Assembly (NCBI RefSeq): GCF_020521235.1
Contig: NZ_BLAY01000118.1
Coordinates: 1 to 32,940, forward strand
Direction of reading: 5' to 3'
DNA from: Microseira wollei NIES-4236
GTDB lineage: Bacteria; Cyanobacteriota; Cyanobacteriia; Cyanobacteriales; Aerosakkonemataceae
Length of the DNA stretch: 32,940 nucleotides
Below the pieces are notes generated by a model, which ran no database searches, had not been told where the DNA came from, and saw nothing but the letters and a program-made list of their open reading frames with translations. Made by a program: the position numbers and the translations under genes. Shown here piece by piece: positions 15,595 through 24,281 of this stretch (its first letter is position 1; every line of letters starts with the position of its first letter).

Positions 15595-15740
15595 TCTTGC
15601 GGTAAGTGGTTTAACTTAGTCGTTAGACCACTTGAGTTATACTGGGATGATCGAGTTTGGGTTGTCTATATGCGATCGCCTGGAACTCATTAGTGTCATC
15701 ATTAGCTATTGGAGCAGTTGGAATCATCCGGAAGTTGAGC

Positions 15741-17192
15741 TTAAAAATTTATGGATAATCTTTCTGCTATAGCAGATAGGTCTAAGCTGTTCAATATACT
15801 AGACTTAATAGGGCGTTTTTCATCCCAAAAAATTAAAGATTCATAGAAGTCTATTGCTAATCTAGAAGTTAAAAGCATAAATGTTTTTTCAGCAGCTTTT
15901 TCATCCTCAAAACTAAGGAAGTAAACGGTATCATCAAAGACAGTAGCTTTATTATTTGTTTTCCCAATCAACCGAAAATCTAGTTTTTTATAGAGTCCGC
16001 AAATTGCAATTTTCCAAGGCGCGAATGTATACGATCCGACTCCAAATATAGAAAACCGAGAACTTCTTTGATAAATTTTGCTTTTTCTACTATCTAGATA
16101 CTCTGCATGAGTTTCCAAATAGTTCCAAGTTTTAGGAGCTAACTTTTGTATATATTCAGTAGACTCACCAATAAATCTTTGAGTAACTAAGACATATCGC
16201 TCGACAATTTCTGTGCGGTTTTGAGCAACATCAGAACCTTTAAGCAAAGGAAACAGGCAAGTTTCTTCAAGATTGACAACTTCTCCCAGTCCATTCACAA
16301 AACTATCATCAACTTTACGAAGTTCCATTACACTTGAGCAATCATGCTTGATGCCAGAACGCCACTTTTCTCCCTGCTGCGGATTATATAAATATTTTAA
16401 TTTATCAAAAGAAGTTATATCCTTAATAAGAATATTATTTCGATAGCCTATTCGATAATAAGTATCAGCTTCAAGACTACTGAACACATCACAGAAATAG
16501 TTTTGCGAATCTGAGTCAAATTTGCAAACTAGGAGACAGGCATCAACATTTGCATCAAAATATTTTTTGGCGTCTATTTTGTAAGTTGCACAGTAAGCAA
16601 TATTTAAGTTGCGGGAATGTATATAACTCAATATTTTTCGGGAAACAGAAGTTTTACATAGCATTGCCAGATAAGCTTCGCGCTTTTGCAACCATTGAAT
16701 AGATTGAATCAACATCCACTCAGAAATATCAAAGTTGCTCTTACCTGTAATTGCATCTAAACCACTGCAATTTTTAAAATTACTTTTTTTTGGTAAGTTT
16801 TTACTGCCAATCGCGCCTTGCTGAGAATTAGTGACCCAAGGAAAGTTTCCCAATACTAAAATTTTAACCTCAATTTTATTGATCAATGAATACCAATCAA
16901 ACTCAAAAAAATCTCCTTGCTTAATCGCAATTCTTTCATCTTGTGAAAGTTGCTTCTTGTTTTTGATTTCTTGTAAGTGGTTTGGATTGATTTCAACTCC
17001 GATAATTTTACTAGCTAATTGAAATGAACGTGCAGCAGCTTGAATAAAGTTACCTATGCCGCAGGTTGGCTCAACAATAACATCAGGACTCACACCCAGA
17101 TATACCAGTTTATGGCAAATTTTCTCGGTTAACTCCAGAGGAGTTTGGAAGTCTCCGTATTCTACTTTTGTCTTAGAGGCAACTTGAATCAT
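15741..17192 (-). CDS. Type II-like adenine DNA methyltransferase
   Basis: A 483-residue gamma-class-like adenine methyltransferase. The N-terminus has motif X (YGDFQTP, 12-18), motif I EPTCGIGNFI (41-50) for SAM, the acidic VEINPN, and motif IV LGNFPWV with N116-F-P-W in place of NPPY. NFPW is a variant still consistent with activity. The C-terminal half (about 220-483) should be the target recognition domain. It probably methylates adenine in the recognition site of the neighbouring endonuclease. Its ATG overlaps the stop of that gene by 4 bp (17189-17192). The AT-rich coding sequence differs from the flanking core genes and suggests horizontal transfer. The recognition sequence cannot be read from the protein. 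Confidence 0.85.
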   Translation of the reverse strand: MIQVASKTKVEYGDFQTPLELTEKICHKLVYLGVSPDVIVEPTCGIGNFIQAAARSFQLASKIIGVEINPNHLQEIKNKKQLSQDERIAIKQGDFFEFDWYSLINKIEVKILVLGNFPWVTNSQQGAIGSKNLPKKSNFKNCSGLDAITGKSNFDISEWMLIQSIQWLQKREAYLAMLCKTSVSRKILSYIHSRNLNIAYCATYKIDAKKYFDANVDACLLVCKFDSDSQNYFCDVFSSLEADTYYRIGYRNNILIKDITSFDKLKYLYNPQQGEKWRSGIKHDCSSVMELRKVDDSFVNGLGEVVNLEETCLFPLLKGSDVAQNRTEIVERYVLVTQRFIGESTEYIQKLAPKTWNYLETHAEYLDSRKSKIYQRSSRFSIFGVGSYTFAPWKIAICGLYKKLDFRLIGKTNNKATVFDDTVYFLSFEDEKAAEKTFMLLTSRLAIDFYESLIFWDEKRPIKSSILNSLDLSAIAERLSINF

Positions 17193-17857
17193 GGGATTGC
17201 CCTATAAACAGCAACTATACCTTCTTCTTGCCCAGCACGCTCAATCACTCTTCCGTATTGAAGCCGCCATTGCAAGGCATTGGAAATTGTTAAAAATCCT
17301 TGGAGAGGTGGATTTCTAAGTATTTCGTCTGCAATATTTCCAGCCTCAATTTCATCAACAGGCAAATTTCGATCAAACATAAATGCAATCAAGTCGTCTT
17401 TATTCCCTTCATTGTCCAAAATATTACGAATCCCACGAGTCATTTGGAAATCTGCCGTTCTTTCAGCACTCACGTAAATCCTGTGCAAAATAGTTAAAGT
17501 TGCTGTTCGGTTTATGCTGTCGTCGGCTTTATCGTAAACAAAAACTATCAGCGAATATCCCAGACCAAAAATCTTTTGTCGTGCAGATTTAAAGGGGCAT
17601 GACGACTGCGGTTGTCTGACGCTAGTTACTTTTACGTCAACAAGCAAACCTGGAAAGTCGATGCCACTTGCTGAATTGCCTTCCAAAAACTCATATTTTT
17701 GCTTTAAATAAAGTTTGAATTTTTGTTCCAGGTATGTTCCAACAGCTTTACCGTCTGTGACACCATAGAGTATGGGTTCTGGATGCTGAGACTCGGCTGC
17801 TGAAAAGATTGCTGCTTCAGCGCATAAGGTTTCTACCGTCAAAATTGCCATGGGCAT
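17189..17857 (-). CDS. Putative type II restriction endonuclease
   Basis: A protein of about 222 residues. The segment SGIDFPGLLVDVKVTS fits a PD-(D/E)XK nuclease core, with an acidic residue in SGID and D-V-K on the following strand. An upstream helix with glutamate (YLEQKFK) may also contribute. I cannot name the restriction family. The strongest evidence is context: it overlaps the DNA methyltransferase start by 4 bp and is transcribed first, an R-then-M operon. It should cut DNA unmodified at the partner's site. Starts at ATG 17857 or 17851 look plausible; the frame runs on to 17908 without a better ribosome binding site. It begins only 73 bp after the aroB stop on the same strand, so it may be co-transcribed with aroB. 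Confidence 0.7.
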   Translation of the reverse strand: MPMAILTVETLCAEAAIFSAAESQHPEPILYGVTDGKAVGTYLEQKFKLYLKQKYEFLEGNSASGIDFPGLLVDVKVTSVRQPQSSCPFKSARQKIFGLGYSLIVFVYDKADDSINRTATLTILHRIYVSAERTADFQMTRGIRNILDNEGNKDDLIAFMFDRNLPVDEIEAGNIADEILRNPPLQGFLTISNALQWRLQYGRVIERAGQEEGIVAVYRAIP

Positions 17858-17930
17858 AGCTAAAAGTTTTATCCAGGATCGCACCAATCTGTGCCCCGAA
17901 GAAAGCATCTATCAATTCGCGTTTCAAAAA

Positions 17931-19031
17931 TTAAACCGCCTGCATTTTTGGCAACACCTCCCGCATCAAATCCCCCTCAACTTTATCGGTCACCACCACT
18001 TCACCAATGCGAGTAGGCAGGATAAATCTTACCTTTCCATCTTTGACTTTCTTATCAGTTTGCAATGTATCAATCACCGCTTCAATATCCAAACCTGCTG
18101 GTAATTGTGTCGGCAATCCTGCCTTTTTAATCAACCCATCTTGACGTTCTGCATCTGCTTTATCCCACATTGACAAATGCACCGCCAACTGTCCCGCCGC
18201 TACCATGCCAATCGCCACGGCTTCCCCATGATTTACTAACTTATATCCCGTCAAACTTTCGACTGCGTGACCAATCGTATGACCGTAATTTAAAATTGCC
18301 CTCAATCCCGATTCTTTTTCGTCTTTGCTTACCACATCTGCCTTCGCTTGGCAAGATTTATTTAGGATTTGTTGCAATAATTCCTGACTGATATAGCGGA
18401 ATTGATCCAATCTTTTAGACGCTTCTAAACTTTCAAACAATTCTGCATCCCAAATTACGCCGTATTTAATCACTTCTGCCATTCCGGCGCGAAATTCTCT
18501 CGGTGGTAAGGTATTTAAGACTTGGGGGTCGATTAACACTAATTTTGGCTGATAAAATGCCCCAATTAAGTTTTTCCCTTTGGGATGATTGACGCCAGTT
18601 TTACCGCCAATCGCTGCATCTACCATCGCCAGCAAGCTGGTGGGTACTTGGATAAAATTAATACCGCGCAGCCACGTAGCGGCGGCGAAGCCTGTCATAT
18701 CGCCGATGACGCCACCTCCCAAGGCTACCATTGTCGAGGAGCGTTCTAGACGGTTTTCGAGGGCGGTGTTATAGATTTTTTGGATGGCGGTGAGGGTTTT
18801 GTATTGTTCGCCTGCGGGGAGGATGCAGGTAGTGACATCGTACTCTGCCCAGTTGAGGGATGCGTACGCTTTCTCCCCATAATGCCGGAAAATGGCTGGA
18901 TTAGACACCAACAGCACTTTTTTCCCCAGCTTTAACCCTTGCATCATCTCACCCAACTTGTCTAAGTTATTGGGTGCGATCGCAATATCGTATGCTTGTT
19001 GCGGTACATTAACATTTATAACGGATTCCAT
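17931..19031 (-). CDS. aroB: 3-dehydroquinate synthase
   Basis: A 366-residue AroB that converts DAHP to 3-dehydroquinate in the second step of the shikimate pathway, using NAD+ and a divalent metal. Signatures are [38 protein letters not shown], the metal-site [11 protein letters not shown], and the [10 protein letters not shown] histidine pair followed by HGEAVAIGM. The length is normal and no damage is seen. The gene is divergent from petL with only 32 bp between the start codons. The restriction-modification operon follows on the same strand, so its insertion did not disturb aroB. Confidence 0.97.
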   Translation of the reverse strand: MESVINVNVPQQAYDIAIAPNNLDKLGEMMQGLKLGKKVLLVSNPAIFRHYGEKAYASLNWAEYDVTTCILPAGEQYKTLTAIQKIYNTALENRLERSSTMVALGGGVIGDMTGFAAATWLRGINFIQVPTSLLAMVDAAIGGKTGVNHPKGKNLIGAFYQPKLVLIDPQVLNTLPPREFRAGMAEVIKYGVIWDAELFESLEASKRLDQFRYISQELLQQILNKSCQAKADVVSKDEKESGLRAILNYGHTIGHAVESLTGYKLVNHGEAVAIGMVAAGQLAVHLSMWDKADAERQDGLIKKAGLPTQLPAGLDIEAVIDTLQTDKKVKDGKVRFILPTRIGEVVVTDKVEGDLMREVLPKMQAV

Positions 19032-19063
19032 ATCAAAACCTAAAAGAAACAGGAGAAACGCAA

Positions 19064-19162
19064 ATGCTGTCTGGTGCTTTAGCTTATATTTTGCTCTTGG
19101 GTGGTGCTTATGCCGTCGCTTTAGCCTTGTTTTTTGGCTTCCGCGCCATCAAACTGATCTAA
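19064..19162 (+). CDS. petL: Cytochrome b6f complex subunit PetL
   Basis: A 32-residue single-span membrane peptide, [20 protein letters not shown] followed by [12 protein letters not shown]. Size, one transmembrane helix and the basic C-terminal (F/L)RAIKLI end match PetL, a small stabilising subunit of the thylakoid cytochrome b6f complex. AGGAGA at 19051-19056 lies 7 nt before the ATG, a good ribosome binding site. The call rests on this short pattern, so another small photosynthetic subunit is a minor alternative. It is divergent from aroB. Confidence 0.75.
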   Translation: MLSGALAYILLLGGAYAVALALFFGFRAIKLI

Positions 19163-19177
19163 AACGATGACCCATTA

Positions 19178-19245
19178 GGGGCGAAGCATTGCGGCTATTT
19201 AATTCCGGGTATTTGCTACCGTCTTTTTTCCGCAATGCTTCACCC
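19178..19245. repeat. Inverted repeat GGGGCGAAGCATTGCGG
   Basis: Arms at 19178-19194 and 19230-19245 (CCGCAATGCTTCACCC) pair with one bulge and enclose 35 bp. It lies 15 bp after petL and may also end its transcript. The GAAGCATT core is like cyanobacterial dispersed palindromes. Confidence 0.65.
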
Positions 19246-19246
19246 A

Positions 19247-19295
19247 TTAGCCATTAGCCATTAGCCATTAGCCATTAGCCATTAGCCATTAGCCA
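19247..19295. repeat. STRR heptamer array, TTAGCCA x7
   Basis: Seven exact TTAGCCA units follow the inverted repeat and end 8 bp before the stop codon of the next minus-strand gene. The unit is identical to that at 7021-7041. Confidence 0.95.
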
Positions 19296-19303
19296 AAATT
19301 ATT

Positions 19304-21205
19304 TTAGCGTCTACCATTGATTCCGCTCAGTTTTAGCACATCAATAATATTAGGACAGTAAACAGGCATTCCGAATGTTGACGGATTGACCGGATTCTGG
19401 TAAGTAAAATGCCGATAGTCTAAGCTGAACCGATCCCAAGCACTCATTTCAATCCGGAACAAACGGATAAACATATCTGCTAACCAAGGAGACAGGTTAA
19501 AGCGATGGGTAATTGGTTTGTTCAAATAGGCGCAAGCTTCCTCGATTACTTCGTTAATCGTCACGGGTTCATTTCCCAACACCAACCAGCGGGAATCTTG
19601 CGATTCTGGGGGATAGTCTATGAGATATCTTACCACTTGGGCAATATCTCGTGCGTGGATAAAGTGAAAACTCCCCTCTGCTTGGAAAAACCGAATCAAA
19701 TCTATTGGTTTTACTTTCAACAGCGGTTTGTCTAAAAAGCGAATTATTTCTGTTTCTTTCATTAAGTCTGGTAATCCGCCGGAAATATGGGAATATGGAT
19801 GTTTTTCATCGCCTCCTAAAACTAAAGTTGGAAATACCGTAGTCATGCGCTTAGCAATCGGGACGCGGTTTACTTGACGCAAGAAGTCGTATTTGGAACG
19901 AATATAATCTGTCCCCGCTTGTCCAGCTTCTTTAAGCAATTGATTTTGGCGATTTAAGACGCTGGCGGTGGAAAAATAAATGATATGCTGACAAACTTTT
20001 GGGTTGAGTAACTTCAGCAGTTGGATAGTTTTGAACGTATTTACATCAATTGCTTCCTTTCCTCCCCAAGCTGCCGCCGCCAAAACGGCACAATTCATCG
20101 TCTTCAGCAGCTGCCCAAAGCGCTTGATTTCGCGCATATCACCTTCGACAATATGAATACCGGGACGGGCATTATAATCAAATTTGAGTTGATTTGGATT
20201 CCTTACTAATAGAAACAGTTCGTAGTCTGTTTTTTCAATCAGAGTTTCTACGATGTAGTGACCGATGCACCCACTCGCACCCGTAATGAAAATCCGCATG
20301 GGTGCATCTACTTCTGCGGGCAGATTTTCCTTTTCTCCTTGACTTGTAAGGAAAATATCTGTTTCGCGGTTGGCGATCGCGGGTGGATTTTGTTCTGGTG
20401 CCGCGGGTGGGAAAGATTCCCTTTCTCTTCCCGTTTCGATTTCAGATGCCATCATCGCCACTGTTTCGGCGACGACAATCTCTGTTTCGCGGTTGGCGAT
20501 CGCGGGTGGGAAAGATTCCCTTTCTCTTCCCGTTTCTATTTCAGATGCCATCATCGCCACTGTTTCGGCGACGACAATCTCTGTTTCGCGGTTGGCGATC
20601 GCGGGTGGATTTTGTTCTGGTGCGGCGGGCGGGAAAGATTCCCTTTCTCTTCCCGTTTCTATTTCCGATTGACTCTTCGCCACTGTTTCGGCGATGGCAA
20701 TCTCTGTTTCGGGGTTAGTAATTTCCGGTATTGTTGCTGGCGCGGCGGGCGGGAAAGATTCCCTTTCTCTTCCCGTTTCTATTTCCGATTGACTCTTCGC
20801 CACTGTTTCGGCGACGACAATCTCTGTTTCGCGGTTGGCGATCGCGGGTGGATTTTGTTCTGGTGCGGCGGGCGGGAAAGATTCCCTTTCTCTTCCCGTT
20901 TCGATTTCCGATTGACTCTTCGCCACTGTTTCGGCGATGGCAATCTCTGTTTCGGGGTTAGTAATTTCCGGTATTGTTGCTGGCGCGGCGGGCGGGAAAG
21001 ATTCCCTTTCTCTTCCCGTTTCTATTTGAGATTCAATAATGGTAACTTTTTCTGGAGTCGCAGCATCTTGAGGAATTATCAACTCCTCAGACTTGTCAGA
21101 GATTGGCGGTGAATCAGACAAACTTGATGGTATAGGAGGAGTGAATCCTCCACTTTCCTGGGGTTTTGGGTTATTTATATCCTCTGGCAACTCGTCTGGT
21201 TTCAC
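19304..21205 (-). CDS. NAD-dependent epimerase-like protein with repeat N-terminus
   Basis: A 633-residue protein with a GTG start. The C-terminal part, from M303 (MRIFITGASGCIGHYIVETL), is a complete extended SDR/NAD-dependent epimerase: the Rossmann glycine motif, then STASV, and Y-x-x-x-K within DYIRSKYDFLRQ. Such proteins act on nucleotide sugars or related substrates, and the substrate is not clear here. The first about 300 residues are low-complexity, acidic and proline-rich. They contain six copies of SEIETGRERESFPPA within 33-, 40- and 41-residue units. The SDR domain would normally be a complete protein beginning at the ATG at 20299, so the N-terminus is an added, probably disordered extension. 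Whether translation starts at 21205 or 20299 is uncertain. It lies downstream of hemE on the same strand. Confidence 0.75.
   Translation of the reverse strand: MKPDELPEDINNPKPQESGGFTPPIPSSLSDSPPISDKSEELIIPQDAATPEKVTIIESQIETGRERESFPPAAPATIPEITNPETEIAIAETVAKSQSEIETGRERESFPPAAPEQNPPAIANRETEIVVAETVAKSQSEIETGRERESFPPAAPATIPEITNPETEIAIAETVAKSQSEIETGRERESFPPAAPEQNPPAIANRETEIVVAETVAMMASEIETGRERESFPPAIANRETEIVVAETVAMMASEIETGRERESFPPAAPEQNPPAIANRETDIFLTSQGEKENLPAEVDAPMRIFITGASGCIGHYIVETLIEKTDYELFLLVRNPNQLKFDYNARPGIHIVEGDMREIKRFGQLLKTMNCAVLAAAAWGGKEAIDVNTFKTIQLLKLLNPKVCQHIIYFSTASVLNRQNQLLKEAGQAGTDYIRSKYDFLRQVNRVPIAKRMTTVFPTLVLGGDEKHPYSHISGGLPDLMKETEIIRFLDKPLLKVKPIDLIRFFQAEGSFHFIHARDIAQVVRYLIDYPPESQDSRWLVLGNEPVTINEVIEEACAYLNKPITHRFNLSPWLADMFIRLFRIEMSAWDRFSLDYRHFTYQNPVNPSTFGMPVYCPNIIDVLKLSGINGRR
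20345..21024 (-). repeat. Intragenic 120/123-bp tandem repeat
   Basis: The block GAAAGATTCCCTTTCTCTTC recurs at 20411, 20510, 20633, 20753, 20876 and 20996, giving spacings of 99, 123, 120, 123 and 120 bp. The 120- and 123-bp units alternate (Pro-Ala-Thr-Ile-Pro-Glu versus Pro-Glu-Gln-Asn-Pro-Pro types), so a 243-bp dimer has been duplicated. All steps are multiples of three, keeping the reading frame. One unit is a 24-bp deletion form. Confidence 0.92.
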
Positions 21206-21289
21206 CGTTCACCTCTGACTTTTTCTTGAGATTTTGGATGGGTTTATTGCTGAATCAATCTAAAATCTGCAATCTGCCATCTCAAATTT

Positions 21290-22354
21290 TTATGCGTGTA
21301 CGGCAAGTAATTGATCTGCTTGCTTAGCGGTTTCAAAGAAGAAGGCGGCGTTTTCTTCTGGGGTGGTGGGTAGAATCCCATGTCCCAGGTTTAGAATATG
21401 ACCTCGGTTGCCAGCTTTGCGAATTGTATCGAGAATGCGTTCTCTGATAAATTCCTTGGAACCAAACAATACGCCTGGGTCGATATTTCCTTGGACTTTG
21501 ACATGTTTGCCCAATCTTTCCCTTGCTTCTGCCATATCTACTGCCCAGTCTACCGTAACGATATCGGCGCCGCATTTGGGCATTCTTTCTAGCACGCCAG
21601 CGCTGCCGCTGACTAATATAATTAACGGCGTATCCGGATGGGTTTGCTTGACTTGATCGAACACCCGTTTTTGATAGGGTAGCGCAAAGGTATCGTAATC
21701 TTGGGGACTTAATTGTCCTGCCCAAGAATCAAACATTTGTACGACTTGGGCGCCGCAGTCAATTTGGTAGCGGACGTAGGTGGCGATCGCATCTGCCAGT
21801 TTACCCAATAATTGGTGCAAAACCGTTGGGTCGGAAAATGCCATGTGTTTAATCACCGAGTAGGTTTTGGAACCTTTCCCTTCCACGGCGTAAGCTGCTA
21901 AAGTCCAAGGCGCACCCACAAAACCCAAAACCGTGGATTTATTGCCCACTTCGGCGCGCAATCCCTGCAAAATTGTTTTAATAAACGGCAGAGATTCTTC
22001 TGGGTTTAACTGACGCAGGTTCTCGACTTGTTCAGATGTGCGAATCGGAGAGTGAATTATCGGACCTTTCCCTTCCGCAATGTCCATGTCGATGCCCAAT
22101 CCGGGCAACGGCGTCACAATATCGGAAAATAAGATTACGCCATCTGGTTGGAAAGCTCTCCAAGGTTGCAAGGAAACTTCAATCGCCACTTCGGGAATTT
22201 CCGATCGTTCGCGAAACGAAGGATACTTTTCTCTTAAATCTCGGTATGCTTTCATATACCGTCCCGCTTGGCGCATCATCCAAACTGGAGGACGGTCTAA
22301 CGCTTCACCCCTTGCGGCACGCAATAATAAAGGTATTTGGCTTGAAAGAGCCAT
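21290..22354 (-). CDS. hemE: Uroporphyrinogen decarboxylase
   Basis: A 354-residue HemE that decarboxylates uroporphyrinogen III to coproporphyrinogen III, needed for both heme and chlorophyll. The N-terminal signature [13 protein letters not shown] holds the substrate-binding arginine region. The second signature [16 protein letters not shown] and the C-terminal [20 protein letters not shown] are also complete. No domain is missing. A 314-bp gap on its 5' side contains a MITE and an STRR array, so its promoter must lie in or near those repeats. Confidence 0.97.
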   Translation of the reverse strand: MALSSQIPLLLRAARGEALDRPPVWMMRQAGRYMKAYRDLREKYPSFRERSEIPEVAIEVSLQPWRAFQPDGVILFSDIVTPLPGLGIDMDIAEGKGPIIHSPIRTSEQVENLRQLNPEESLPFIKTILQGLRAEVGNKSTVLGFVGAPWTLAAYAVEGKGSKTYSVIKHMAFSDPTVLHQLLGKLADAIATYVRYQIDCGAQVVQMFDSWAGQLSPQDYDTFALPYQKRVFDQVKQTHPDTPLIILVSGSAGVLERMPKCGADIVTVDWAVDMAEARERLGKHVKVQGNIDPGVLFGSKEFIRERILDTIRKAGNRGHILNLGHGILPTTPEENAAFFFETAKQADQLLAVHA

Positions 22355-22495
22355 ATCTACTTCTACCCTAGTCAGATTTTAAGTGCATTTGCTAGCTTAC
22401 CACTCAACGCGAAGCCGGGTAATGAGTAATTGGTCGCGGGTCACGGGTACTAGACTTTAAGGGTTTACATATCACAAAACCAACCAATTAGCAAC

Positions 22496-22598
22496 AGGAC
22501 TTACGCAAGGGCGTTGCCAGAAACCCGGTTTCGACCTTGATCTCTCGCAACCAAACCAACGATTTTTCGGATCACCAAAGTTTCTTTGCGTAAGTCCT
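22496..22598. mobile_element. MITE family A, copy 2 (103 bp)
   Basis: Ends AGGACTTACGCAA and TTGCGTAAGTCCT are perfect 13-bp inverted repeats. Read on the minus strand it aligns with copy 1 through the GATCCGAAAAATCG block and with copy 3 through AGGACTTACGCAAAGAAAC and a GAAACCGGGTTTC motif. It sits inside heptamer sequence: CAATTAGCAA on the left and GCAATTAGCAA on the right, so it appears to have inserted into an STRR array. Confidence 0.82.
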
Positions 22599-22600
22599 AA

Positions 22601-22663
22601 GCAATTAGCAATTAGCAATTAGCAATTAGCAATTAGCAATTAGCAATTACCCATTACCCATTA
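22601..22663. repeat. STRR array, GCAATTA x7 plus CCCATTA x2
   Basis: Nine consecutive heptamers, seven GCAATTA and then two CCCATTA. It ends 4 bp before the stop codon of the carboxypeptidase gene. The remainder of the gap to hemE (22355-22495) shows no gene. Confidence 0.95.
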
Positions 22664-22667
22664 CCAC

Positions 22668-23609
22668 TCAAAAGCTTAAAATCCCTTCGTCTGCGTCTAG
22701 ATGCGCCATAATTCCTACAGGTAAGGCGGCGTTGACGCCATCGTGTCCGAAGGGCAGATCCGAGATAATGGGGAGGGAAAGGTCGGATAAGCGATCGCGC
22801 AATACTTCCTCTACACTAAAACTAGGTATCCCCGCCACAGGGAAGCAGCGACTAAAACGCCCCAATGCAATACCCCGCACTTTTTTAAACGCCCCGCATA
22901 ACCGCCATTGTGTCAGCATTCGGTCAATCCGATAAGGCGCTTCCGTCACATCTTCCCAGGCGAGAATAACATTATCTAACCCAGGTTGTATCGGCGTTCC
23001 GAGTAAATGCGTCGCCACTGTAAAATTAGCAGGTAATAAAATACCGCTGACCTTTCCCCCACCCCACCCAATTCCTTTTAAAGCTTCTAACTCGTGTTTT
23101 TCTACCCAATTAAATAAGCGTTGCAACGACCAATCTGGCTCATCTGCAATTGTAGTCATTAATGGACCATGTACGCCGGAAATTCCCGTTTGGTAAAGAC
23201 TCCAAAGCAATCCCGTCACATCAGAAAAACCAATTAACCATTTGGGTAATTGGTTATTGGTCATTTGTAATTGCACATCAAATCTTTCTTCTCTCCGCTT
23301 CTCCCCATCTCCCCATCTCCAATTTTCCAATAACCGGGCGCTGCCGTAACCGCCTCTGGCACAGAGAATTCCCTTGACATTTGGGTCAATCCATGATTCT
23401 AAAAGCTCGTGGCGACGAATTTCATCCGTACCTGCAAGATAGCCCCAACGCTTGTCGATACTGGTGCTAATTTCTACTTGATAGCCACGACGACGCCAAA
23501 TCTCCACCCCTTGGTAAAATGCCTCAAATTCGCGCATCGCACCGCAAGGCGCAACGACTCGCAGTAAATCTCCTGGTTGTAATGGTGGTGGTATTTGGCA
23601 CAAATTCAT
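22668..23609 (-). CDS. ldcA: LD-carboxypeptidase (peptidase family S66)
   Basis: A 313-residue S66 serine peptidase. It should remove the terminal D-Ala from murein tetrapeptides during peptidoglycan recycling in the cytoplasm. Visible features are the N-terminal PPPLQPGDLLRVVAPCG, ARGGYGSARLLE, the nucleophile S129 in IGFSDVTGLL, a glutamate in AWEDVTEAPYR, and the catalytic histidine in PFGHDGVNAALPVG. Residues about 100-122 (GDGEKRREERFDVQLQMTNN) interrupt the usual short link between the ARGGYG and GFSD motifs. They are encoded by repeat-like DNA, so this looks like an in-frame insertion. The start is ATG 23609; a TTG 15 bp upstream is a poor alternative. Confidence 0.87.
   Translation of the reverse strand: MNLCQIPPPLQPGDLLRVVAPCGAMREFEAFYQGVEIWRRRGYQVEISTSIDKRWGYLAGTDEIRRHELLESWIDPNVKGILCARGGYGSARLLENWRWGDGEKRREERFDVQLQMTNNQLPKWLIGFSDVTGLLWSLYQTGISGVHGPLMTTIADEPDWSLQRLFNWVEKHELEALKGIGWGGGKVSGILLPANFTVATHLLGTPIQPGLDNVILAWEDVTEAPYRIDRMLTQWRLCGAFKKVRGIALGRFSRCFPVAGIPSFSVEEVLRDRLSDLSLPIISDLPFGHDGVNAALPVGIMAHLDADEGILSF
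23244..23330 (-). repeat. STRR-like insertion inside the S66 peptidase gene
   Basis: This stretch contains CTCCCCAT octamer repeats (23299-23318 region) and GGTAATTGGTTATTGGTCATT, of the same type as the intergenic CCAATTA heptamers at 29336-29363. It lies in frame within the peptidase gene. Confidence 0.6.
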
Positions 23610-23728
23610 CTTGAGATTACCCAAATATATGTAGGGTCGGGTTTCACCGATAATACATGATTCGCACCCACAATCTAAATAAACCTGCCTCTTATCCCAA
23701 CAAATTGTTTATCCTCAAAAGAAACCCC

Positions 23729-24277
23729 ATGCATTGCATCATTATCACCGCTCAAACAGACGATAACTCTTTAGACGTTAACCTATCCAATATTTTGCAA
23801 TTAATCCAACCCCTCGCCTCAAGTTCCCAATGGGATATTTCTGAGTTAGATTGTTCCGGTAGTTCGGCGGATGAATTGCAACAGCTAGCGGATGCTAAAA
23901 CAAGAGTAAGCGGTACAGACTTGCTGCGGTTAGCTACGAATTTAACCTTATTGCTTGATGGTCTATTTTCCGGCTATTTTGAAGGAAAAAATCAACCTTG
24001 GATCTCAATCCGCGCCGCCGATAACGTGGGTTATGAAGTCCAAACTGAAAATCAAGAAGTGCTAGCGCGGATGCGTCAAAATTTCAAAAATGTTACCGAT
24101 ATGACTTATTTTACCCCCGAACAAATTATGGTGCAATATTTAAAAGAATGGGCGCAGGCACAAATCGCTCAAACGGCTCAACCCGAAGTTAGACCCGATA
24201 TTGCCATAATAGTATTGCAGTTGATCGATAAATTTGAGGCTCTCAAAAATCGTCTGAAGGAATTAGAAGAAATTTGA
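23729..24277 (+). CDS. Protein of unknown function
   Basis: A 182-residue protein not assigned to a family. It is soluble and acidic. It has a hydrophobic start (MHCIIITAQ), a central LLRLATNLTLLLDGLFSGYF, then WISIRAADNVGYEVQTEN and VTDMTYFTPEQIMVQYLKEW, ending in a Lys/Glu-rich helix (IVLQLIDKFEALKNRLKELEEI) likely to form a coiled coil. An ATG at 23657 in the same frame would add 24 residues; I chose 23729 because the fold seems to begin there, but neither has a clear ribosome binding site. It is divergent from the S66 peptidase and convergent with the glycosyltransferase, with a strong inverted repeat between them. Confidence 0.65.
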   Translation: MHCIIITAQTDDNSLDVNLSNILQLIQPLASSSQWDISELDCSGSSADELQQLADAKTRVSGTDLLRLATNLTLLLDGLFSGYFEGKNQPWISIRAADNVGYEVQTENQEVLARMRQNFKNVTDMTYFTPEQIMVQYLKEWAQAQIAQTAQPEVRPDIAIIVLQLIDKFEALKNRLKELEEI

Positions 24278-24281
24278 ATAG

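Noticed and set aside
15600-15740. Possible gene remnant after hicA (frame containing ELYWDDRVWVVYMRSPG)
   Set aside because: Too short, no start signal and no family recognised; treated as intergenic.
20258-21112. 284-codon plus-strand frame with Arg-Phe-Pro-Phe-Ser-Ser-Arg-Phe repeats
   Set aside because: It is the antisense of the tandem repeat in the epimerase gene; the sense strand has the recognisable SDR domain in frame.
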